Below are positions 1-8,820 of a stretch of 23,098 nucleotides of DNA, in pieces. Both the position numbers and the translations under genes were made by a program. The DNA comes from JBGZEX01 sp041846495 (GTDB lineage Bacteria; Bacteroidota; Bacteroidia; Bacteroidales; Marinifilaceae). The notes under the pieces were generated by a model. That model saw only the letters and a list, made by a program, of their open reading frames with translations, was not told the origin of the DNA and searched no databases. The stretch covers positions 1 to 23,098 of the forward strand of contig JBGZEX010000035.1 of the NCBI GenBank assembly GCA_041846495.1, given 5' to 3'. Numbering within the stretch: position 1 is the stretch's first letter; each line of letters begins with the position of its first letter.

Positions 1-1
1 A

Positions 2-3000
2 GACTTTTTCCAATTGGGTTCAACTTCGGAGAACAGAAAAAACGAAGGGCTTTATGCCGTTTTTAATGAAAACTTTCCTATAACAGATACACGTAATAAT
101 TTTGTCCTTGAATTTATAGACTATTTTATAGACCCGCCCAGATATACGATTAAAGAGTGTTTGGAGCAAGGTCTTACATATGGGGCTCCGCTTAAAGCCA
201 AATTGAAGCTTTATTGTACGGACCCCGAACATGAAGATTTCGACACGGTAGTAGAAGATGTTTATTTGGGGAATGTGCCCTATATGACGGATATGGGAAC
301 TTTCGTCATCAACGGAGCGGAACGTGTTATCGTTTCCCAATTGCATCGTTCTCCCGGCGTATTTTTCGGTCAAAGTCTTCATGCCAACGGAACCAAACTT
401 TATTCCGCAAGGGTAATTCCCTTTAAAGGTTCGTGGATAGAGTTTGCAACCGACATCAATACGGTGATGTATGCTTATATCGATCGTAAAAAGAAATTGC
501 CGGTTACGACATTATTGAGAGCAATCGGATTCGAAACGGATAAGGTCATATTGGAGTTGTTCGGCTTGGCCGACGAAGTGAGTGTGTCTAAAGCCGGTCT
601 TAAAAAAGTATTGGGAAGAAGACTTGCCGCCCGGGTTTTGAAGACATGGGTTGAGGATTTTGTAGACGAAGATACGGGAGAGGTGGTATCCATCGAACGT
701 AACGATATTATTGTCGATAGAGAAACCGTTTTGGAACAGGAGCATATCGACATGATTTTGGAATCGGGTGCAAAAACGATATTGCTGCATAAGGAAAATC
801 AGAATTTATCCGATTATGCGATTATCTTTAATACGCTCGAGAAAGATCCCTGTAACTCGGAAAAAGAAGCCGTAGTTTATATATACAGGCAGCTGCGCGG
901 TTCGGAGCCGCCCGACGAGCCTACTGCGAGGGATGTTATCGAGAAACTCTTCTTTTCGGACAAACGTTATGATCTCGGAGATGTAGGACGTTATAAGTTG
1001 AATAAAAAGCTCAGTTTGGATACGGACCCTTCCATACGTGTGCTTACAAAAGAAGATATCGTTGAAATTATAAAATATTTAATTCGCCTGTTGAATGCAC
1101 GTACCGATGTGGACGATATCGATCATCTCAGCAACAGACGGGTACGTACCGTAGGCGAACAATTATATAATCAGTTCGGTGTAGGTTTGGCCCGTATGGC
1201 GCGTACCATACGGGAACGTATGAATGTGCGGGATAATGAAGTGTTTACTCCCATTGATTTGATAAATTCCAAGATATTGTCGTCGGTAATCAATTCCTTT
1301 TTCGGAACCAATGCCCTCTCCCAATTCATGGATCAAACCAATCCGCTTGCGGGAATCACGCATAAGCGGAGGATGTCGGCTTTGGGCCCCGGAGGATTGT
1401 CGAGAGAACGGGCGGGATTCGAAGTCCGGGACGTGCATTATACCCATTACGGACGCTTATGTCCGATAGAAACGCCGGAAGGTCCGAATATCGGATTGAT
1501 CTCCTCTTTATGCGTATATGCCAAAATCAACGAACTCGGATTTATCGAAACTCCTTACAGGAAGGTGAAGGATAAGAAGGTAGACCTTTCTCGGGAAGGA
1601 GTTTGCTATCTTTCCGCAGAAGAAGAGGAAGGATTAGTAATCGCTCAGGCAAATGCCCGTTTGAATGAGGACGGTAGTTTTGTTAATTCGAGGGCAAAAG
1701 CGCGTAAAGACGGGGATTTCCCGGTAGTAGACGTGGAGAATGTGGATATGATGGACGTGGCCCCCAATCAAATTGCATCGATTGCGGCCTCCCTCATTCC
1801 CTTTCTGGAGCATGACGATGCCAACCGTGCCCTTATGGGTGCCAATATGATGCGCCAGGCGGTGCCTATCATAAAACCGGAATCGCCTATCGTCGGGACG
1901 GGATTGGAGGCAAGTTTGATAAGAGATTCTCGTACGCAAATTGTAGCCGACGGAGACGGAGTCATCGACTTTGTCGACGGAGAACGTATTCTTCTGCGTT
2001 TGGACAGGACGGAAGAGGAACGTTTTGTAAGTTTCGACGGCGATGTAAAAGAATATATATTGCCGAAATATCAGCGCACCAACCAAAGTACGACCATCAC
2101 TCTTAGACCCGTGGTAATGAAGGGACAAAGGGTGAAAGCCGGAGACATACTTACCGAAGGATATTCGTCCAATAAGGGCGAGTTGGCTTTAGGATGCAAT
2201 CTTAAGGTGGCGTTTATGCCTTGGAAAGGGTATAATTACGAGGATGCCATAGTGGTATCGGAACGTATCGTACGGGATGACGTGCTTACCTCCGTCCACG
2301 TGGACGAATATTCTATGGAAGTGCGGGAAACCAAAAGAGGTGCGGAAGAATTTACGGCAGATATACCCAATGTGAGCGAAGACGCTACCAGCAATTTGGA
2401 TGAAAACGGAATCATCCGTATCGGAGCCCGCGTATCTCCCGGCGATATATTGATTGGTAAGATAACTCCCAAGGGAGAGTCGGATCCGAGTCCGGAAGAA
2501 AAACTTTTGCGCGCCATATTCGGCGACAAAGCCGGAGATGTGAAAGACGTATCCTTGAAAGCCTCTCAATCGCTTAGCGGAGTGGTTATCGATAAGAAAT
2601 TATTCCAACGCAAAGTCGTAGGACGGAAAAATAAGAACCAAGGGAAGGCCGTACTTCAGGAACTCGACGAACTTTTCGAACGGCAGGTGGGAGATTTGAA
2701 TTCTTTGTTGGTGGATAAATTATTCGAACTCCTCAACGGAAGAACCTCTCAGGGGGTTAAAAATACGCTCAATGAAGAAGTCGTACCCAAGGGAACGAAG
2801 TTCTCTCTCAAACTGCTTCAGAGTTTGAATATGATAGACGTCAATCCGTATAAATGGACGTCCGATAAACACAGAAACAATCTCATATCCGCCTTATTGC
2901 ATAATTACCATATCAAATATAAGGAATTGGAAGGGCAGATAAAGAGGAAGAAATACAATGCGACGGTCGGAGACGAACTCCCCAACGGCATACTTAAGAT

Positions 3001-3715
3001 GGCGAAAGTTTATATTGCTAAAAAGCGTAAGTTGCAGGTAGGGGATAAAATGGCCGGACGTCACGGTAATAAGGGTATTGTTTCCCGGGTCGTTCGCGTA
3101 GAGGACATGCCGTTTTTGGCGGACGGAACTCCGGTGGATATTTGTTTGAACCCCTTGGGCGTGCCTTCGCGAATGAACCTCGGGCAGGTTTTCGAAACCG
3201 TATTGGGATGGGCCGGAGCGGAACTCGGTATGAAGTTTGCAACTCCCATATTCGACGGAGCTTCTTTGGAGGATATTACCAAATATACGGAAATGGCGAA
3301 AATCCCTCAATACGGGACTACCTATCTTTATGACGGCGGAACCGGAAAGAGATTCGATCAGCCTGCAACCGTAGGTGTTATCTATATGTTGAAACTCGGA
3401 CATATGATAGACGACAAAATGCATGCCCGTTCCATAGGCCCCTATTCCCTGATTACCCAACAACCGCTCGGAGGTAAGGCCCAATTCGGAGGTCAGCGTT
3501 TCGGAGAAATGGAAGTATGGGCTTTGGAAGCATTCGGTGCCGCTCATATACTTCAGGAGATTCTTACGGTTAAATCGGACGATGTGGCCGGGCGTACCAA
3601 AACTTATGAGAATATCGTAAAAGGAGAACCTTTCCCCATGCCCGGTATTCCGGAGTCGTTCAATGTGTTGTTGCACGAACTCAGAGGATTGGGGCTTAGT
3701 GTTACACTGCAATAA
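2..3715 (+). CDS. rpoB: RNA polymerase beta subunit, 5'-truncated by window edge
   Basis: This is the beta subunit of core RNA polymerase, which forms one side of the active-site cleft in the cytoplasm. The reading frame is open from base 2 (DFFQLGSTSENRK), so the TTG at 14 is an internal Leu codon and not a start. Roughly the first 30 residues lie upstream of the window. Conserved blocks are visible in order: the HRSPGV segment near 344, the rifampicin-binding region (LSQFMDQTNP...THKRRMSALGPGG, about 1318-1395), RLCPIETPEGPN near 1453, GYNYEDA near 2230, and GDKMAGRHGNKG at 3041-3076. The C-terminus ends RGLGLSVTLQ. The size fits a full Bacteroidetes RpoB of about 1,270 aa. One rifampicin-region residue (Gly, 1352-1354) corresponds to Glu523 of E. 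coli; Mycobacterium tuberculosis also has Gly there. rpoC follows after 55 bp with no terminator between, so the two are surely co-transcribed. Confidence 0.98.
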   Translation, partial: DFFQLGSTSENRKNEGLYAVFNENFPITDTRNNFVLEFIDYFIDPPRYTIKECLEQGLTYGAPLKAKLKLYCTDPEHEDFDTVVEDVYLGNVPYMTDMGTFVINGAERVIVSQLHRSPGVFFGQSLHANGTKLYSARVIPFKGSWIEFATDINTVMYAYIDRKKKLPVTTLLRAIGFETDKVILELFGLADEVSVSKAGLKKVLGRRLAARVLKTWVEDFVDEDTGEVVSIERNDIIVDRETVLEQEHIDMILESGAKTILLHKENQNLSDYAIIFNTLEKDPCNSEKEAVVYIYRQLRGSEPPDEPTARDVIEKLFFSDKRYDLGDVGRYKLNKKLSLDTDPSIRVLTKEDIVEIIKYLIRLLNARTDVDDIDHLSNRRVRTVGEQLYNQFGVGLARMARTIRERMNVRDNEVFTPIDLINSKILSSVINSFFGTNALSQFMDQTNPLAGITHKRRMSALGPGGLSRERAGFEVRDVHYTHYGRLCPIETPEGPNIGLISSLCVYAKINELGFIETPYRKVKDKKVDLSREGVCYLSAEEEEGLVIAQANARLNEDGSFVNSRAKARKDGDFPVVDVENVDMMDVAPNQIASIAASLIPFLEHDDANRALMGANMMRQAVPIIKPESPIVGTGLEASLIRDSRTQIVADGDGVIDFVDGERILLRLDRTEEERFVSFDGDVKEYILPKYQRTNQSTTITLRPVVMKGQRVKAGDILTEGYSSNKGELALGCNLKVAFMPWKGYNYEDAIVVSERIVRDDVLTSVHVDEYSMEVRETKRGAEEFTADIPNVSEDATSNLDENGIIRIGARVSPGDILIGKITPKGESDPSPEEKLLRAIFGDKAGDVKDVSLKASQSLSGVVIDKKLFQRKVVGRKNKNQGKAVLQELDELFERQVGDLNSLLVDKLFELLNGRTSQGVKNTLNEEVVPKGTKFSLKLLQSLNMIDVNPYKWTSDKHRNNLISALLHNYHIKYKELEGQIKRKKYNATVGDELPNGILKMAKVYIAKKRKLQVGDKMAGRHGNKGIVSRVVRVEDMPFLADGTPVDICLNPLGVPSRMNLGQVFETVLGWAGAELGMKFATPIFDGASLEDITKYTEMAKIPQYGTTYLYDGGTGKRFDQPATVGVIYMLKLGHMIDDKMHARSIGPYSLITQQPLGGKAQFGGQRFGEMEVWALEAFGAAHILQEILTVKSDDVAGRTKTYENIVKGEPFPMPGIPESFNVLLHELRGLGLSVTLQ

Positions 3716-3770
3716 ATTTAATCTGATGTGCGGTTTTATATTTTATAATTTACATAATTAGTTCGGAACG

Positions 3771-6700
3771 ATGGCATTTAGAAGAGATAATAATACGAAT
3801 ACCAAATCGAAAAGTTTCACCAAAATAGCTATTAGTTTGGCATCTCCGGAAGAAATTTTGGAGCACTCGAGCGGCGAGGTGTTAAAGCCGGAAACGGTGA
3901 ATTACCGTACTTATAAACCGGAAAGGGACGGACTTTTTTGCGAACGTATATTCGGACCCGTAAAAGATTATGAGTGTCATTGCGGAAAATACAAGCGTAT
4001 ACGTTATAAGGGGATTGTCTGCGATCGTTGCGGTGTGGAAGTAACCGAGAAAAAAGTGAGACGCGAGCGTACCGGACATATTCAATTGGTCGTTCCCGTT
4101 GCCCATATATGGTATTTCAAGTCGCTTCCCAATAAGATAGGATATTTGTTGGGATTGCCTTCCAAGAAATTGGATATGATTATTTATTACGAGCGTTATA
4201 TCGTAATAAATCCCGGTATTGCCAAATCCGAAACCGTGGATAAAATGAGTTTCCTTACGGAAGAAGAATATATGGATATCGTAGAAAATCTTCCCCAGGA
4301 TAATCAATATCTGGACGATGACGATCCCAACAAATTTATTGCGAAAATGGGAGCCGAGGCCATACAGATGTTGTTGGAACGGTTGAATTTGGACGACCTC
4401 TCCTATGAGTTGCGTAACAAAGCTGACAGGGAAACATCTCAACAGCGTAAAAACGAAGCTCTTAAGAGATTACAGGTGGTGGAATCTTTCAGGGCATCCA
4501 AGGCGGTGAATAAGCCGGAATGGATGATAGTAAAAGTTTTGTCCGTGATTCCTCCGGAGCTCCGTCCTTTGGTACCTTTGGACGGAGGACGTTTTGCAAC
4601 TTCCGATTTGAATGATTTATACCGGAGGGTGATTATTCGCAACAATCGTTTGAAACGGTTGATCGAAATCAAAGCGCCGGATGTGATTTTGAGGAATGAG
4701 AAGCGTATGCTCCAGGAAGCGGTGGATTCCCTGTTCGATAATTCGAGAAAGGCCAATGCCGTTAAAATAGAGAATAACCGTCCCCTGAAATCCTTGTCCG
4801 ACAGTTTGAAAGGGAAACAGGGACGTTTCCGGCAGAATCTTTTGGGGAAACGTGTGGATTACTCGGCACGTTCCGTTATCGTAGTAGGTCCTAATTTGAG
4901 GATGCACGAGTGCGGACTTCCCAAGGATATGGCTGCAGAACTCTATATGCCTTTTATTATTCGTAAATTGATAGAAAGAGGTATTGTAAAAACCGTAAAA
5001 TCGGCTAAAAAGATCGTAGACAGAAGAGATCCGGTCGTATGGGATATTTTGGAAAACGTATTGAAAGGACATCCCGTATTGTTGAACCGTGCTCCGACAC
5101 TTCACCGTTTGGGTATACAGGCTTTCCAGCCCAAACTCATAGAAGGCAAGGCCATACAGTTACATCCTTTGGCTTGTACCGGTTTTAACGCAGATTTCGA
5201 CGGAGACCAAATGGCCGTACACCTTCCGCTTAGCAACGAAGCTATTCTGGAAGCTCAAATATTGATGTTGTGTTCCCATAATATATTGAATCCGGCCAAC
5301 GGAGCTCCGATTACAGTCCCCTCCCAGGATATGGTTTTGGGTTTGTATTATATTACCAAACCCCGTAAAGGCGTGAAAGGCGAAGGTCTTCGTTTTTATT
5401 CCGCACAGGAAGTGATTATTGCCCTCAACGAAGGAGCGGTGGATCTTCATGCGGAAATCGAAGCCAAATTGGATGATGTGGACGAGAAGGGAAATCATGT
5501 GAAACGCATGATTAAGACTACCGTCGGACGGGTCGTATTGAATCAGTTTACGCCCCGGGATTTCGGTTTTATAAATACCCTTATCACCAAAAAAGCTTTG
5601 AGGGATATTATCGGGGATATATACATAAAATGCGGAGTGGATGTTACGGCAAAATTCCTCGACGATATCAAGGACTTGGGTTATAGGATGGCATTCGAAG
5701 GAGGACTTTCTTTCAATCTGGCGGATGTGATAGTCCCCGAGGAGAAAGACGATTTGTTAAAAGACGGATATGCTCAGGTGGAAGAGGTAATGGCTAATTA
5801 TAATATGGGTTTTATTACCAATAACGAGCGTTATAATCAGATTATCGATATATGGACCCATATCAATGCCAAACTGACTACGACGCTGATGAAACAATTG
5901 GCCGAGGATGATCAGGGATTCAACTCCATATACATGATGCTCGATTCCGGGGCTCGCGGTTCCCGGGAGCAAATACGTCAGCTCGGAGGAATGAGAGGAT
6001 TGATGGCAAAGCCCCAGAAGTCGGGAGCTACGGGCGGTCAAATCATCGAGAATCCTATTTTGGCCAACTTTAAGGAAGGTTTGTCCATTTTGGAATATTT
6101 TATTTCTACTCACGGTGCACGTAAGGGATTGGCCGATACGGCTCTTAAAACGGCGGATGCCGGTTACCTTACCCGCAGACTTGTGGATGTGGCCAACGAT
6201 ATAACGATTACCGAAGAAGATTGCGGAACACTAAGAGGTATATCCATATCGGCGATAAAAAATGACGAAGAGGTGGTTTCTTCGTTGTACGAGCGTATAC
6301 TCGGACGGGTATCCGTTCACGACATATATCACCCCAATACGGGAGAATTGCTGGTAAAGAGCGGGGAGGAGATAGACGAGAAGGTGGCTAAAGACATAGA
6401 AGCTTCTCCGATCGAACGCGTAGAAGTGCGCTCCGTATTGACATGCGAGGCGAAAAGAGGAGTATGTGCCAAATGTTACGGAAGGAATCTTGCTACGGGG
6501 AGAATGGTACAAAGAGGTGAGGCTGTGGGAACGATTGCCGCACAGTCTATCGGAGAGCCCGGAACCCAGCTTACTCTGCGAACTTTCCACGTGGGAGGTA
6601 CCGCCGGAAATATTTCCAGCGAGAACTCCTTTAAGGCTAAATACGACGGTTACGTGGAATTCGAGGAATACCGTACCGTAAGATATAAACCCGAAGGCGG

Positions 6701-8039
6701 GAAGGAATGCGATGTCGTGGTCGGCCGGCTTGCGGAATTGCATATTATCGATAAGAATACGAATATCATTCTTTTATCCCATGCAATTCCCTACGGAGCC
6801 CGGGTATATGTCGAAAATCACCAGGAAGTGAAGAAAGGGGATGTCATATGCGAATGGGATCCTTTCAATGCCGTAATTATAACGGAGTATTCCGGGAAAG
6901 CCGTTTCCGAAAACCTGATCGAAGGGGAAACTTATAAGGAAGAATCGGATGAGACGACGGGTTTTAGAGATAGAGTTATTACCGAATTTAAAGACAAGAT
7001 GAAGGCTCCCGCCATCAATATTTTGGATGAGGGGGAAAAACCGATAAAGAGTTACAACCTTCCGGTCGGAGCTCATATTTTTATTAAGGAAGGAGAATCG
7101 ATAATTGCCGGTTCCATCATAGCCAAAATACCGAGAGCTGTGGGTAAGGCCGGAGATATTACCGGAGGTTTGCCTCGGGTTACCGAATTGTTCGAAGCCC
7201 GCAATCCTTCCAATCCCGCTGTGGTTTCCGAAATCGACGGAGAAGTGAATTACGGGAAAATAAAACGGGGAAACCGGGAGATTATCGTTACTTCCAAAGA
7301 TGGAGAAGTAAAAAAATATTTAGTATCCTTATCCAAACAGATATTGGTGCAGGAGAACGATTATGTCAGGGCGGGAACTCCTCTTTCCGACGGCGCTATT
7401 ACTCCTACCGATATATTGAATATTCAAGGTCCTCTTAAGGTTCAGGAGTATATCGTAAATGAAGTCCAGGACGTATATAGAATGCAAGGGGTGAAGATTA
7501 ACGATAAGCATTTTGAAATTATCGTTCATCAAATGATGCGTAAAGTGGTCATTCAGGATGCCGGCGACACGAAATTCCTTGAAAATCAGGTGGTCGACAA
7601 AAATGAATTCATGGATGAAAACGATAATATATACGGGAAAAAGATTGTTACGGATGCCGGAAATTCGGATAAGGTCAAACCCGGACAGATAATATCCTCG
7701 CGGATGTTGAGGGATATCAACTCCCAATTGAAGCGGCGCGACCTTAAAACGGTCGCGGCCAGAGATGCCGTACCTGCTACTTCAGCTCAAGTACTACAGG
7801 GAATAACCCGTTCGGCTTTGCAGACATCGAGTTTTATGTCCGCCGCATCTTTCCAGGAAACGACGAAGGTGCTCAATGAGGCTGCCATATCCGGTAGCGT
7901 GGATTATCTCGACGGATTAAAGGAGAATGTGATATGCGGCCATTTGATACCCGTAGGTACCGGGATGAAAGAGTTTACCGATATTATTGTAGGATCCAGA
8001 GAGGATTTGACTAAAATAACAAAGTCTAAGAATAAGTAG
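3771..8039 (+). CDS. rpoC: RNA polymerase beta' subunit
   Basis: This is the beta' subunit of core RNA polymerase, carrying the catalytic Mg2+ site. The protein is 1,422 aa, the normal length for Bacteroidetes. The N-terminal zinc finger has Cys69, Cys71, Cys84 and Cys87 (CHC...CDRC). The catalytic loop NADFDGDQ spans residues 473-480, with the metal-binding aspartates at 475, 477 and 479. The second zinc site is formed by Cys818, Cys892, Cys899 and Cys902. The trigger-loop/bridge region around GARGSREQIRQLGGMRG is intact, and the SIGEPGTQLTLRTFH block follows the second zinc site. The start ATG at 3771 gives the expected MAFRRDNN N-terminus. As often in this phylum, no Shine-Dalgarno sequence is evident upstream. 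An intrinsic terminator begins 9 bp after the stop. Confidence 0.99.
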   Translation: MAFRRDNNTNTKSKSFTKIAISLASPEEILEHSSGEVLKPETVNYRTYKPERDGLFCERIFGPVKDYECHCGKYKRIRYKGIVCDRCGVEVTEKKVRRERTGHIQLVVPVAHIWYFKSLPNKIGYLLGLPSKKLDMIIYYERYIVINPGIAKSETVDKMSFLTEEEYMDIVENLPQDNQYLDDDDPNKFIAKMGAEAIQMLLERLNLDDLSYELRNKADRETSQQRKNEALKRLQVVESFRASKAVNKPEWMIVKVLSVIPPELRPLVPLDGGRFATSDLNDLYRRVIIRNNRLKRLIEIKAPDVILRNEKRMLQEAVDSLFDNSRKANAVKIENNRPLKSLSDSLKGKQGRFRQNLLGKRVDYSARSVIVVGPNLRMHECGLPKDMAAELYMPFIIRKLIERGIVKTVKSAKKIVDRRDPVVWDILENVLKGHPVLLNRAPTLHRLGIQAFQPKLIEGKAIQLHPLACTGFNADFDGDQMAVHLPLSNEAILEAQILMLCSHNILNPANGAPITVPSQDMVLGLYYITKPRKGVKGEGLRFYSAQEVIIALNEGAVDLHAEIEAKLDDVDEKGNHVKRMIKTTVGRVVLNQFTPRDFGFINTLITKKALRDIIGDIYIKCGVDVTAKFLDDIKDLGYRMAFEGGLSFNLADVIVPEEKDDLLKDGYAQVEEVMANYNMGFITNNERYNQIIDIWTHINAKLTTTLMKQLAEDDQGFNSIYMMLDSGARGSREQIRQLGGMRGLMAKPQKSGATGGQIIENPILANFKEGLSILEYFISTHGARKGLADTALKTADAGYLTRRLVDVANDITITEEDCGTLRGISISAIKNDEEVVSSLYERILGRVSVHDIYHPNTGELLVKSGEEIDEKVAKDIEASPIERVEVRSVLTCEAKRGVCAKCYGRNLATGRMVQRGEAVGTIAAQSIGEPGTQLTLRTFHVGGTAGNISSENSFKAKYDGYVEFEEYRTVRYKPEGGKECDVVVGRLAELHIIDKNTNIILLSHAIPYGARVYVENHQEVKKGDVICEWDPFNAVIITEYSGKAVSENLIEGETYKEESDETTGFRDRVITEFKDKMKAPAINILDEGEKPIKSYNLPVGAHIFIKEGESIIAGSIIAKIPRAVGKAGDITGGLPRVTELFEARNPSNPAVVSEIDGEVNYGKIKRGNREIIVTSKDGEVKKYLVSLSKQILVQENDYVRAGTPLSDGAITPTDILNIQGPLKVQEYIVNEVQDVYRMQGVKINDKHFEIIVHQMMRKVVIQDAGDTKFLENQVVDKNEFMDENDNIYGKKIVTDAGNSDKVKPGQIISSRMLRDINSQLKRRDLKTVAARDAVPATSAQVLQGITRSALQTSSFMSAASFQETTKVLNEAAISGSVDYLDGLKENVICGHLIPVGTGMKEFTDIIVGSREDLTKITKSKNK

Positions 8040-8048
8040 TGAATGGAG

Positions 8049-8100
8049 AATGCCGCCCCCCGAAGACGGGAATATTTGTGCGGGACGGCATTTTTATTTT
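8049..8100 (+). terminator. Intrinsic terminator after rpoC
   Basis: AATGCCG at 8049-8055 pairs with CGGCATT at 8086-8092. After one C/A mismatch the stem continues as CCC/GGG, giving a G+C-rich stem around a loop of about 20 nt. It is followed at once by a T-rich run (TTTTTATTTT, 8091-8100). This is the expected end of the rpoBC transcript and separates it from the DUF3467 gene. Confidence 0.8.
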
Positions 8101-8139
8101 AATGGCAAAAGGGTGTTTTTGTCGGATAATAAGATAATT

Positions 8140-8457
8140 ATGGAAGAAGATAAACAACAATTGGATATAGAATTGGATGGGGATATTGCTCAGGGAACCT
8201 ATGCCAATTTAGCGATAATCACGCATTCCACTTCCGAATTCGTATTGGATTTCGTAAGGATTATGCCCGGTCTTCCCAAGGCTAATGTAAAAAGTCGTAT
8301 CATATTGACGCCCGAACATGCCAAACGGTTGTTGATGGCCCTGCAGGATAATGTGCGCAGGTTTGAGCAAATGAACGGGAAAATAAATCTTCCGGAAGAA
8401 AAACAACAAACCTTTTTTCCGTTCGAAATGGGAGGGGGAAACCAGGGGGAGGCCTGA
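8140..8457 (+). CDS. DUF3467 family protein
   Basis: This is a small cytoplasmic protein of 105 aa and unknown function. The sequence matches the DUF3467 pattern: an acidic, Gln-rich start (MEEDKQQLDIEL), a core with GTYANLAIITHS, FVLDFVRIMPGLPKA and VKSRIILTPEHAKRL, then a helix and a Gly-rich tail. I chose the ATG at 8140 because homologues begin with this acidic stretch. The open frame extends upstream to 8050, but that part runs through the rpoC terminator and encodes nothing like the family. DUF3467 genes commonly sit directly after rpoC in Bacteroidetes, which supports the call. No signal peptide or membrane segment is present. Because a terminator precedes it, the gene probably has its own promoter or depends on read-through; I found no clear promoter element. 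Confidence 0.9.
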   Translation: MEEDKQQLDIELDGDIAQGTYANLAIITHSTSEFVLDFVRIMPGLPKANVKSRIILTPEHAKRLLMALQDNVRRFEQMNGKINLPEEKQQTFFPFEMGGGNQGEA

Positions 8458-8818
8458 TTGTGTTTTCGAAAAATATTTGTTTTTTTCGATGAATGTACAA
8501 ATTTTTTCTAAAAATCTTGTGTGTATCGATTTATATGTTTAATTTTACACCGTGAATGCGGGTACGTGATTGAAGAAGGTTCAGGGTAGTGTTGTCGATA
8601 GGGGGACGGAGTTGTTCTTTAACGAGATTACGGCAGGTCGAATACTTATTTTTATTTCGGATATTTTTATTTTCGATTCAGGATATATTTATGGAGCGTA
8701 AAATAGATTTAATGTAAAAAGTGTATTTCGAAGATAAATGGAAACAGAATTATAAATAATTTTTTTAACCGGGCTGAATGAAAATTCGCCATAAATTTAG
8801 TAACTAAAATTAATTTTC
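8458..8818. other. AT-rich non-coding leader region upstream of the fimbrial operon
   Basis: These 361 bp contain no convincing gene on either strand and become very AT-rich toward the fimbrillin start. No exact copy of the Bacteroidetes -7 element (TAnnTTTG) is present. The nearest is TAAATTTA at 8792-8799, a one-base mismatch about 20 bp before the start codon, with a T-run but no TTTG at the -33 distance. I see no long inverted repeats of the kind that flank invertible promoters. The region most likely holds the operon promoter and regulator sites, but I cannot place them. Confidence 0.6.
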
Positions 8819-8820
8819 AT
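8778..8820 (+). repeat. 9-bp inverted repeat overlapping the fimbrillin start codon
   Basis: ATGAAAATT at 8778-8786 is the exact reverse complement of AATTTTCAT at 8812-8820. The right arm contains the first two bases of the fimbrillin ATG (8819-8821). The 25-nt spacer holds a smaller hairpin-like element (TTTAG-TAA-CTAAA). If transcribed it could fold over the start codon; as DNA it could be an operator. All pairs but one are A-T in an AT-rich region, so chance is possible. Confidence 0.4.

Noticed and set aside
14..16. TTG as a start codon for rpoB
   Set aside because: The frame is open to base 2 and the preceding codons (DFFQ) match the conserved RpoB N-terminal region, so the gene starts upstream of the window.
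8050..8139. Upstream extension of the DUF3467 frame
   Set aside because: It passes through the rpoC terminator hairpin and lacks similarity to the family, whose members begin at the acidic stretch encoded from 8140.
8458..8818. Invertible promoter for phase variation of the fimbriae
   Set aside because: Phase-variable promoters in Bacteroidales are flanked by longer inverted repeats and contain a consensus promoter; only a 9-bp AT-rich repeat is present and no invertase gene is nearby.
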